NCBI GenBank assembly: GCA_907163375.1
Contig: CAJQUW010009062.1
Location: forward strand, 202,501 to 266,500
Source of the DNA: Prostheceraeus crozeri
Taxonomy: Eukaryota > Platyhelminthes > Polycladida > Euryleptidae
Reading direction: 5' to 3'
DNA length: 64,000 bases
Below, in pieces: positions 1 to 9,410 of the stretch (positions within the stretch are counted from its first letter, which is position 1; each line of letters opens with the position of its first letter). The notes beneath the pieces are model-generated. The model worked only from the letters and a program-made list of their open reading frames with translations, had not been told where the DNA came from and made no database searches. A program made the position numbers and the translations under genes.

Positions 1-225
<225 letters not shown>

Positions 226-226
<1 letters not shown>

Positions 227-862
227 ATGCAATTCCATAATCACTCTCTCTACTTCTCAACTACATAGTCCTACGAATTTCGTCAGGAACATGCTCGTGC
301 TTCAGAAGTGGGCCGACACATACTGATGGACGTCAATGTCACACCTAGTCACAGGCCGACTGACATGGATGTCACAGCTTGTCACATACTGCTGGAAACA
401 TATGGCGCCGATGGACAGAAAATGTGTTGCTTTTTAATTTTACCTTTTTTCTGTTGAATTTACAAAATAGTGATGAGCATTTAACGTTATATTCACAATA
501 AATATCGAACGGGGCAATACTAGGACAAACTAGATGAACGTTTATTCTTCCTTTTTCGTTTCTTCGCCTATTCCGAGACCGAGTCCATTTTATACATACA
601 CAAAATAAAGGACTGAAGTAAGAGAACCTTTAATAAGGGATGTTTATTACTCACTTATATAGATAACTTCATAGGTAATTGCCGTTAAATGAGTCTGAAC
701 AGTAATCGGGACATCAAAAATTTTGTTTTAAGAGAAGTAGCTCCATTCGAACGCTGTGGTTTTATTATATTCATTTTATATTCAAAAATGACTACACAAA
801 AATGAATTTACCGACTTATTTCGCAGAAGAAACGTGACACCCATAACTTCTTTTTTAGTTGA
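226..862. other. AT-rich sequence, no gene recognised
   Basis: I see no coding pattern, repeat shared with the rest of the window, or RNA gene in this stretch. Confidence 0.5.
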
Positions 863-1183
863 ATGCAACTCAGTTTTGCTTCAAAATTCTTTCTTGCATT
901 CTTTTTAGTGTTTGATAAGAATATACAAGCATACGTTCATGCATCATCGGAGGCCTACGGTCAGGACACGACAATCGAAAAACATGGAAAGAATGTCACT
1001 ATTGTGTTATTAACTTTGAACAACCAAACAAATGAAACACTTTACATGGCGGAGGGACAAACCGCTATTGGGAAAACAAAAAGTAAAAATGTCAATCTGA
1101 CTAACATGGATTATAACCACAGAATTAGATTCATCTGCGCGCGCTTCGGTTTCCTAGAAAGGAAGAATTGTATGCAACCTTAA
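863..1183 (+). CDS. Doubtful ORF with signal-peptide-like start
   Basis: This 106-codon open frame begins with a hydrophobic stretch (residues about 4-17, FASKFFLAFFLVF) that resembles a secretion signal. It then has four N-X-T sequons within about 45 residues (NVT, NQT, NET, NLT). The last ~20 codons run into a dispersed inverted-repeat element starting near 1118, so any real coding part would end before that. I do not recognise the protein and no splice sites clearly frame it. It may be chance or an isolated exon of a secreted protein. Confidence 0.15.
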   Translation: MQLSFASKFFLAFFLVFDKNIQAYVHASSEAYGQDTTIEKHGKNVTIVLLTLNNQTNETLYMAEGQTAIGKTKSKNVNLTNMDYNHRIRFICARFGFLERKNCMQP

Positions 1184-1728
1184 TGTCGAAATGGCACATC
1201 ACAGAATTAGACAACTTGCTCCTTCTCGAATGGATAATTCGTGTATGTCTTGCTATGTACTGGAAATGGCAAACAATAAGCTGTCAGCAGGGGACACCAG
1301 AGCCAGTGAGAGATGCGTGCGTGCTGTGATATCACTTCGCACACACCAAAACACACATCCATGTCTTGGCTTCGATTCAATGTATGCACTATACAGTGAG
1401 AAATGCCGAGGAGAGGATGTGAAATCATCAAGTGAACTAATTATCGTACGCCTGCTACTTTCTTTAATAATGATCGGAAGGGCCAACATTATGGAGAAAA
1501 CTTGTGCACAATGATCTGATGTCTTCGAATCTGAAGGAATTTTGGCAATCGAAGCACTTTGGTGGAACTCACATTAATCCGCAAGCGACGCACGACTTTT
1601 TTCCTATCTCTGAAAGGTATTAGGAATTCCTTCTTGCCCACCTAATAGGTTCCTCTATGTGCCGTCAATTTCGTATTAATCACACTTGTAGCAAACAGAA
1701 GCAGATAAACAAAATATTTTATTCTGTG
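1118..1728. repeat. Inverted-repeat element family C, copy 1
   Basis: The termini read CACAGAATTAG on the left and AAAATATTTTATTCTGTG on the right. Long parts are shared with 5134-5536 and 44440-45400, including an ~80-base block holding ATTCATCTGCGCGCGCTTCG and a block around TTCAGATTCGAAGAATTC. The short frames inside differ between copies, so I treat it as non-coding, a MITE or foldback-like element. Confidence 0.7.
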
Positions 1729-1748
1729 ATTGTAACCGTTGAAGCCTA

Positions 1749-2241
1749 GGGGTGCGATTGCACATGCAGATTTATTGCTGACACTCTTCGATCCATGATG
1801 AGTCAGAAGAAATGGACACACTATTGAAGCAAAGGGATGCCTTCAATAATCGTGCTTCATGCGCCATCAAAAAGAAGCCAGACAATAGTAGCCTAATAAA
1901 GCAGAATGAACTCCTTTTAAGCAGCATAGCTGATTATAATAATAGATTATTATAATTAATAATGATTATTGTATATGTATTTTTTCTATAATCACCAAAT
2001 ATTTCGGCTGTCACAACCAGCTTCTTGCTCCCCTGAAGCTGGCTGTGACAGCCGAAATGTTGGGTGATTATAGAAAAAATATATAATAATCAATAACATA
2101 TATTGCAGCTTTGGTTCTCCTTCTATCATTAGTAACCTAATAAATGGTGATTAAGAGAAATGCATTGATCGCATCAGCGTATTATCCTCTCAGTGTCAGT
2201 AAAAAGTGTCAGCACTGAAGTTGCACGTGTAAACGCACTTT
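1749..2241. repeat. Foldback element family B, copy 1
   Basis: The left end GGGGTGCGATTGCACATG and the right end, reading GTGCACGTGTAAACGCAC-like, are inverted repeats. Both are followed inward by TTGCTGACACTTC-like sequence. The copy at 14489-14912 has the same ends and the same interior (GATGCCTTCAATAATCGTG). A separate palindromic element sits inside this copy. Confidence 0.7.
1901..2144. mobile_element. Palindromic element nested in family B copy
   Basis: A ~240-base insertion absent from the sister copy at 14489-14912. It is bounded by near-identical direct repeats, tagcctaataaa at 1889-1900 and taacctaataaa at 2133-2144, which look like a ~12-bp target-site duplication. Its core (about 1955-2096) folds on itself: GGCTGTCACAACCAGCTTC pairs with GAAGCTGGCTGTGACAGCC, with further pairing outward. 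No coding capacity. Confidence 0.6.
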
Positions 2242-3322
2242 AGAAGAACAGCAGAATAGCGATTTCGTAGAATATCTAAGCTTCATAACAAGCTACAACG
2301 TAACTTTCAATTTACTATATTTGGTCATGCCGCTGCAAAAACTCTACTTACTTCATATCAGTATTTGGGTATGTGACTTTGTCACATTTTGTCACACCAA
2401 CAATAAAAACACATTTTAGTTTGATCACTTTTAGTGTAATTGTTGCGAACTTATTGGAATTCTTTCCCTTTAGTTATGGATTTGCGAAAATTATATAATT
2501 GTTGAAAGGGGATGTTACTCATTCAATTATTCGTTCAAATTTCGATGCCGCTAACAGAATATTGAAGCCATGAATGATTAAATGACATGAAACGAGCCGA
2601 ACCATGCATCAGGAACACTATATTGAATTACAGCAGCTCTAATGCAGGTAAGGACTTTATTAATACTACTTAATTATTTGCTACCAACATTTGTCTTCTG
2701 ATAATCTGAACAAAGTGACTTAGGATGTAATTTCCTAGACGATGTACGATGATAAAAATTATTCCAGCACTCATTTAAAACTATATAATAGAATAAAATT
2801 CAAAGTACACTAATTTGAACAATTAGTTGAGTAGTCCTAATGAGGACTGGTGACGTTTTCCAATCCGGCTTACAGGTGCGATGCTGTTGCAACCGTTGGA
2901 TTAACCAGTTATTGAAAGAACCCAATTAAATGCCGCTTTCTCGCGGCAACGAGTCATAATTCATCGGTTTTGACCCAATAAGTGCTACACGTGGACTACT
3001 GTCGTGTCACGTGACACTGAGAACAGTCATTCCTATTGTTACTACACCATTACCAAATATTTCACACAACTGGCAGAGTATGCAGTAGCCTATATGTAAC
3101 CAATCCTAAAGTAAGCGTATTTTGATTTATTAGAACTCATGTATAAAAATAAATTCATCACACCTAAATACAGAAGTTTTCACTGTTTTCAACAATGGTG
3201 AAATAATGAGCTTATCTTCTAATTGTCATTGGAGAAGAGTCCCCAAATTTGGTAAGTGAATTAAATGCTCCATCGAAAACAAACTAGTGAGATGCGCTAA
3301 ATTGTTACCGTGAGATAAGTTA
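2242..3322. other. No gene recognised
   Basis: AT-rich sequence between the family B element and the LINE. I see no supported gene or repeat. Confidence 0.45.
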
Positions 3323-4568
3323 TTTTTTTTACTGAATTTTCACCCCTAGCACAGCTATGAGCCATGAACGAAGCTAGGGGTTACTCAATGAAAAGTAACA
3401 AATTGCATTATTTTAAATAAATAAAATAAAAAATTAAAAAAAAACAGATCTTCTAATCTGATTAAGCTGTCCCCATCAGAAACCTATTCGCACGCCTCTT
3501 GAAAGTATCAAGATTGTATTGGTCAGGGAAAGTGGTCTGGGGAAGCTGATTCCAAAGCTGTGCCGTGCGAACAAAAAAGCTTTTCGAGCGACTCACAGTA
3601 CGTGCGCGTTCTGAGCTCACATTTATAGCATGTGAGTAATGCATTAGCTCTGCGTGTGCTTCTGGAGAAGATCTTAGGTTTGGGTACGCACACTCATTGT
3701 ACTGCAGAGCTGCTTCTACCGAAATAGTACCTGTAGAAGAGACTGAGTGAAGCAACATCCCGTCTGACGGAGAGCGGCTACAACTTGCTAGCAAGTTTTT
3801 CACCCATGAGATTCTTGACACGTTTCTCAACCCGTTCAAGGAGGTTAAGATGCGTTTGTGGGGCGCCTGCCCACAGATGACAACAATACTCCATCAGAGG
3901 ACGACGAATAGTGGACTTGTAAAGATAGCAGACAGTCTGTGGTGGAAGATAGCTGCTGGCACGATAGAGACTACCAATGCCGTTGGGCTGCCTGCTTGCT
4001 AATGGATTGGATGTATGGTTTTCCATGACAAGTCGAGGGGTGTGGTGGGGTTTTTCGTAACCGCCAATCCAAGGAAGGAGATGGAATCTTGTTCTCTGAT
4101 CCTATTATCTGACATTTTAATGCTATGATCATCATCTCCTTTAAGTCGTGAGTGCAGAATACTCTGAGTTTTTTGACGGATTGAAGGAAACAAGCCAATT
4201 GGCGCCCCATTCTGAGACCCTGCGTAAGTCTTCATTAAGAACGTCGCATAACTGCTGACGTTGCTGAGTGTTTTTAGCGAGTCGCTCATTGGAATTGAAG
4301 AGTGTTGTGTCATCTGCATACATCACCAATTTACTCACAAGGCAGTCTGGGAGGTCGTTGATGTACAACAGAAAAAGAGTGGGTCCCAAAATTGACCCTT
4401 GAGGAACTCCTGCATTGACAAACTTGGTGGAAGACTTTTGGCCATCTAAGACGACAGATATCTGCCGGTCACTAAGGAAAGAAGCAAGAAGTTTGTGGAG
4501 TTGATTAGCAACTCCATAGGACTTTAGCTTCATAAGGAGTCCCTGATGCCAGACTTTATCGATTGATA
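3323..4568 (-). mobile_element. 5'-truncated non-LTR retrotransposon (LINE), copy 1
   Basis: The minus strand encodes reverse transcriptase palm motifs. It starts at DKVWHQGLLMKLKSYGV (near 4565), continues through FLSDRQISVVLDGQ, the B-motif GVPQGSILGPTLFLLYINDL and the catalytic VMYADDTTLFNS (about 4300-4320), and reaches the thumb region. The C-terminal part ([33 protein letters not shown]) lies in other frames, so the copy is frameshifted. The 5' half (endonuclease and RT fingers) is missing. The 3'UTR ends with a stem-loop (CCCCTAGC...GCTAGGGG) and a short A-rich tail near 3323-3330. The motif order fits the Jockey/CR1 group of LINEs. Related copies lie at 15940-20000 and 44060-44395. 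Confidence 0.85.
3335..3385 (-). other. LINE 3'-UTR stem-loop
   Basis: CACCCCTAGC and GCTAGGGGTT flank a ~22-base loop just inside the LINE 3' end. The same stem-loop and tail occur in the copy ending at 44395. A conserved 3' hairpin is typical of LINEs whose reverse transcriptase recognises its own RNA end. Confidence 0.6.
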
Positions 4569-5133
4569 CTTTTTAGTATAAACATTAACAACTATTGCAT
4601 TTTAATGAAATCAAGGCCAGCATCTTGGTCGGGTTTACGAATTTCGCTACAAGTACCTGTTCAGAATGATAAAAATTCTGTCATGTAAATGAAACATTTA
4701 AGGTTCGAAATTTTCAGACTTTTCTCCAACCTTTTCAGGTCCATGAACGTTCAAAATCATTGAAATCATAGAGAATTCTGATATTTTGGAGTAGTCTTTC
4801 CGCACAGTTATAAACTATATTCCAACGCATGCATTTTAACACATGATTGAACACGGGCATTACTGTACATTTCATATGTAATCTTTCGCTTCCAACGCAC
4901 AATGTTAATGATATATTTTGTACGTCAACTTAATGTCACCAGATGTGCTCACTTTTGGCTACTCACATGCGATAGTCTTCATGTGATAAATGAACATAAA
5001 ATGTACTGTACGATATACAACCTGAATGGTTTTACTGTCTATCATGATTCATGGGTATCTTTGCCTTCCTGCATTGGACTGCGTGCTTATAAAACAGGAT
5101 TTACTAGCCATTTGCAATTTCAAACCTTGGACT
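4569..5133. other. No gene recognised
   Basis: AT-rich spacer; the short frames here match nothing I know. Confidence 0.4.
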
Positions 5134-5536
5134 CACAGAACTAAATATTTTGTCTATCTGATTCGGTTTATTAGAAGTGAGATTTATTCGAAATCGACAG
5201 CACATCATGGAACTTGCTAGACGGGCAAAAAGGAATTCCTAGCACCTTAAAGAGACGTGGAAAAGAAAAGACGTGCGTCGCTTGCGGATTGCTGTGAATT
5301 CGAGCAAAGTGATTCGAATGCCACGATTCCTTCAGATTCGAAGAATTCGGATCATTGCGCACAAGTTTTCTCCATAATGTTGGCCCTTCCGATCATTATT
5401 AAGTAAAGTAGCATGCGCACGAAAATGATGACTTCACCATCCTCTTCTCAGCATTCCTCACTACAAAGTGCATACACTTAAATGCAGCCAGACAGTGATG
5501 TGTGCTTTGGTGTGTGCGAAATGATATCACAGCATA
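5134..5536. repeat. Inverted-repeat element family C, copy 2 (partial)
   Basis: It begins CACAGAACTAAATATTTTG and matches the reverse complement of 1728 back to about 1300, and also 44535-44945. The far end is missing: the match stops near ATGATATCACAGCATA, where GC-rich sequence begins. Confidence 0.65.
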
Positions 5537-6228
5537 ATGACACAGTTAAGCAGTTCACTCGTCGCGACAGATACGAGGCGGAAGCCCTCGCGAATATCTT
5601 GGGCGCTGCCTCACTTCTAGACGCACAACAGACTGCTGCTGACCGAACGCAATCCCTACTGTTAACCAAATCATAAAATTGGGAATACGTATTCCAACTG
5701 GGACAGTATAAAGATGATCTTGCTGCTGATCTACCTGTGCAACCTCCGCCTCAGAGATCCTATGGCCGAAAGAATCTCCGCGACTGGGCGCGTACGAGGA
5801 CAAGGAAGAGGAGGTCGAGGTGCTGGACCTTCGACCGGCGGTGCTACCAGCTATTCGAGAAACTTCTGACGTTGTCCTCCTCTCCTCAGACGACGAGGAT
5901 CTTCCTCCCGCCAGCTTGGGTCTTTTACCAACGCCGCTAGCCGACGAGGACCCAAGTCTGTCGTCGCCGCCTTTACGGTACCTAACTACGCCACTACACT
6001 CACCAACACTGTCTCCGCGACACCACGACGACACTCCGGCCTCTCTTCTTCCACCGACGACCGGTGAATACCATTCCTCGGACCTGCCACGACTTGTTCG
6101 TGAGTGATCTACTCCTGATACTCCGCTCTCGTCGAGCGAGGGAGATTCGCCTTTCACTCCGTTGTCTGCCAGCGAGGACGATTATAATTCGCCTTTTTAA
6201 AGCCCAGCTGGCTCTCGCCCGCCACCAC
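5537..6228 (+). pseudogene. GC-rich decayed coding-like segment, unknown origin
   Basis: This patch is clearly richer in G+C than its surroundings. Its plus-strand frames read like protein: an alanine-rich part near 5570-5670, a basic part (RTRTRKRRSRC, ~5790-5820), then a long acidic, serine- and proline-rich part (SSDDEDLPPASLGLLPTPL from ~5880; EGDSPFTPLSASEDDYNSPF, ending near 6200). The reading frame is not intact. A 200-codon minus-strand frame also crosses it, but its composition looks like a shadow of the plus-strand frame. I recognise no family. It may be the remnant of a mobile element or of a processed gene. Confidence 0.35.
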
Positions 6229-6278
6229 CAAGTTCGTGTCACTATTACTGGTGTTGCACATAGTGCTATACCGCATTA

Positions 6279-7862
6279 CTGCCGTCCCATGGCAGACCAA
6301 AGTAACTGCAAAATTTCGGTTTTTGATTTTTTGCCATAAAACAACTTCAATGAACTCAATCTACTTAATATTCAAGGATTTAACAGGGACTCCATTGATT
6401 TATGTACTTTCCTGTATCGAGAAACGAAGTAACTACAGTTCAATATCGATTGGGTCAAAGGCAAAGCGAAGTATCTACGATATTTGTAGATGCTTCGCTT
6501 TGCCTTGGTCTCATCAACTATAGGCCGTAGTTACTTCTCTTTGGTTGGTACTTGGTTCATGAAAGACAACAGAAACTTTCAATTTTTCCCCTTTGCTTCG
6601 GTGATATAACTCTATCGACTACATTTTAGCTTCAAATATGACGTTTGTACTTAAAATAGAACTTGTGTGTAACCTTGTAGTGTCATCACACCACACGCTT
6701 AAGTCGAACGCACATAATTGTGTGTCTAACTCGTCAAATACGAAGGAACTCTCAGCTGCTCTTAACTTAATAAACGAGTCATCGACACTAAAGGGGTTGC
6801 CAAGACAGCTTACTATGGCTATGGCAATCTGCCATTAGAACTCAGCTGGCTAGTGAATTTGGATCTTTTTTCATTCAACAAATTTATGTTTTTACTTCTG
6901 TGTTTTAATTATATCTATTTCGCTTGTCCATAATTGGAAATTTAGCAAGATAATGGGAAGTTTATGAAATACTTAGTCGTACACGTAGACCTCTTTACTT
7001 TTCAATCATGCAAATGTATAAATTTTGGCCTAAACATTTCATGAAATTGTGATGTTCAGGACTACAGAACTACATTTTTATTTATAATCTAGGTATGAGG
7101 TACAAAAGGTACAATATAAATTGAGCTACAACAAAGCAGTAAAATAACAGTTTAATTCACGGTATGTAGACCTACGTTTTTCAGGTAGTCCCAGATATGT
7201 AGGTATATACGAATTTTTCGTTACGTTCATGCGGCCTACATAATGAATAGATTTTTGAATTGCACGTAGGCCTACATGCATGTGTTGCGTAGGGTTTGGA
7301 TGCTGACCTACATAACGAATAGACTTAAATTATTTATAGTTCTGTAGGCTGCCCTATATGGCCAAATGTATTTATACTGATAAGCGGGCTTATCAGCAAC
7401 CCAATACTTAACATAGTGCGTACTGTAGAAGCTTGAATTAGACCCCATGCATCGCATTTAGACTGCATGAGTGCTAGGCCTATAAGAATTCGGAAACATT
7501 CATATAAAGCTGCTGATGCATAGTAAATGTATAATGGAAGTTGGCTAATCTCGGTTATAAAAAGATGCATGGAATAACGAAAATTTTTTTACTTCGGTTA
7601 ACTTTAGTATAAATCAATACGTAAGTAAAGTTTTAACGCATGGCAGAACGAAGTAACTGTCATCTGCCTTGGTTCTGCTTCTTATATAATTTCGTTCCAT
7701 CCCAGGTATATCACATTAGAATTTAATGACCATATATTGCACCATGAGAAGACTTATTTCGTAAGGATGATTTACTTGAGCTCAGGATGTACATATTTCT
7801 TCAAGAGCGTTTTTCCAAAAAATTGATTTTTGTGGTTACTTTGGTCTCCCTTGGGACGGCAG
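6279..7862. mobile_element. DNA element with terminal inverted repeats (1.58 kb)
   Basis: The left end CTGCCGTCCCATGGCAGACC and the right end, reverse-complemented CTGCCGTCCCAAGGGAGACC, are inverted repeats extending into CAAAGTAAC. Both ends are flanked by ATTA (6275-6278 and 7863-7866), a plausible 4-bp target-site duplication. The inside contains a hairpin (6418-6546) and repeated GAAGTAACT motifs but no transposase that I recognise, so it looks non-autonomous. The superfamily is uncertain. Confidence 0.55.
6418..6546. repeat. Internal hairpin
   Basis: GGCAAAGCGAAG pairs with CTTCGCTTTGCC around a ~20-base centre. The arms extend outward through GAAGTAACTAC and GTAGTTACTTC. It lies inside the 6279-7862 element. 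Confidence 0.6.
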
Positions 7863-8100
7863 ATTAAGCTTTATGCATGAAAGCAATGCTATACCTCCTT
7901 AAGCTTTATAATATTCTGAAAATACAAACAATATGATCAAGTTCAATTTCTAGAGATGATCTAGCAGTGCAATCAAGATCACTGCTTAAAGTTGGTGTGA
8001 GTCAACGGATAAAGATAGAGAAGAATCATCAAAAATTCAATTTACGCAGCGCTTTCATTTTTTACCCCATTTACGCATATAATATTACGCAGGCCTTAGG
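7863..8100 (-). repeat. Dispersed repeat family D, copy 1
   Basis: The reverse complement of this stretch aligns along about 230 bases with 43245-43515. Shared blocks include GAAAGCGCTG, TTGATGATTCTT, ACTTTAAGCA and TTCATGCATAAAGCTT. Non-coding and unclassified. Confidence 0.65.
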
Positions 8101-8109
8101 TATTAAGCT

Positions 8110-8815
8110 TAGTAGAGTTGTTATAGAGTGGTATATTTTTTAGTAAGATTTAGGGGCTTTAGTATTAGGGAATTTTTTCTATAGTTTTATGTTTAGTAGT
8201 TTTTATAGGTTTTTAGTTTGGTATTTTTTTTAGACTGATTTGTAGTAGTTTTAGTAGTTTATAAGGAGAGTATTTATTTGTAGTAGGTTCGTTTTTATTA
8301 GTTGTGGAGAGTATTTATTATGATGGACCATAGTCTTTTATTATAGTGTTTATGTTTTGTTAGTAGGGTGTAGTAGTGTATTACATGAGCGACATAGTGT
8401 AGTATCTTAGAGTTTTAGAGTATTAGGATTAGGATTGTGTTTTTTTTTAGCTCTAGGTAGTTTAGTTAGAGCTTGTAGTTAGTTTGTGTTTGGTTTAGTA
8501 GTAGTTATAGTTTCTGGAGTTTTGTTTTGATCTTATTGTGAGTAGTTAGGATATTTTAGGTTATGTAGTTGTTAGTTAGAGTTTATGTAAGAAGTTCTAT
8601 ATGTTAGAGTTTATGGTAGTTAGTTAAGTTCAGTAGTATTTTAGTTTAGTCTAGGTAAGTTATAGTGAGTAGTAGTTTTGGTAGTTGTAATTCTTATAGT
8701 TTATTTTTAGTTTTAGGTTATTTAGTTTGAGGCCATTTATTGGATGTTAGTGTTTAGTGTTATAGTTTTTTAGGACCATTTGTGTATTTTAGTTTATTAG
8801 GACCACTAGTAGGAA
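8110..8815. other. C-depleted, TAG/TTTAG-rich tract
   Basis: The plus strand is almost free of cytosine: a hand count gives about 21 C in the 600 bases 8161-8760, while G stays abundant. The sequence is dominated by TAGT, TTTAG and GTAGT words and stop codons. Both borders are sharp against ordinary sequence. No gene is possible here. Explanations include a degenerate G/T-rich low-complexity repeat, or one-strand C-to-T mutation of an older element. Confidence 0.85.
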
Positions 8816-8950
8816 TTGAAACTAATGACTTAAGATGCCATAAAACAGCAGCAGAAGACGTCTGAAAGAGCATGCCTTCTTTATTTAAAGGCAAATTTAA
8901 CGTAAGAGAAACCAATTTGCGCTAGATCAAATTGCTACGCAAAATATATG

Positions 8951-9026
8951 CATCTGACGGGACTCGAATGAACAACCACCATGACTAACTAAAGAAGTTG
9001 CGCTGCCGCTGAGCTACAGACACCTG
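8951..9026 (-). other. tRNA-derived sequence (SINE head or tRNA pseudogene)
   Basis: The minus strand reads like a tRNA gene, with box A TAGCTCAGCGGCAGCGC and box B TTCATTCGAGTCCCG about 35 bases further on. The T-arm and anticodon stem do not pair well, so a functional tRNA is unlikely. A tRNA-derived SINE or a pseudogene is more probable. Confidence 0.5.
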
Positions 9027-9206
9027 TCTGATACTAAATCAGCTGCTATAGCAACCAAAATGAATGCATGGATATTTCGACATATCAATGTCATTGATGA
9101 CTACCGACCGTCGTAGCCTACATGGATGGAACAATCGACATTAAATGGCATTGAAGTATAAGTAATGTGGACGTTGACAAAACTCTATACGAAAAGTGCA
9201 GCTTAC

Positions 9207-9410
9207 CTCTTTCGATTTATCACATTTCAAGGCATCTATATCTAAATCTTTCACTTCAAGATCAGGGAATTCTTTCCGGAATTTTTCATATATGTCGTTA
9301 TCAATAGCCGTCAAAGTCAACATTTTGGGACTTGTTACAGAGGAGATGATTTTGAAATAAGTTACGGCATGAAGGTGAGCCTTTTCAGCCCAAGCTTGCT
9401 CGACACTCGC
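9207..9410 (-). CDS. PBDC1: PBDC1 coding exon 2
   Basis: The exon follows the acceptor ..ctaatttgcag and ends at the donor GAG|gtaagc (9201-9206). It is 204 bases, phase 0 at both ends. It carries the most conserved PBDC1 segment, IISSVTSPKMLTLTAIDND followed by EKFRKEFPDLEVKDLD. The frame stays open past the donor, but that part loses all similarity to the family, which supports the splice site. Confidence 0.88.

Noticed and set aside
5555-6157. 200-codon minus-strand frame as a gene
   Set aside because: Its Ser/Arg/Gly-rich composition is what the complement of the plus-strand acidic Ser/Pro-rich frame would give. No domain and no splice context.
8145-8760. Interstitial telomere (TTAGGG) repeats in the C-poor tract
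   Set aside because: TTAGGG-like words are scattered and do not form a tandem array.
8951-9026. Functional tRNA gene on the minus strand
   Set aside because: Boxes A and B look right, but the T-arm and anticodon stem do not pair properly. A SINE or pseudogene fits better.
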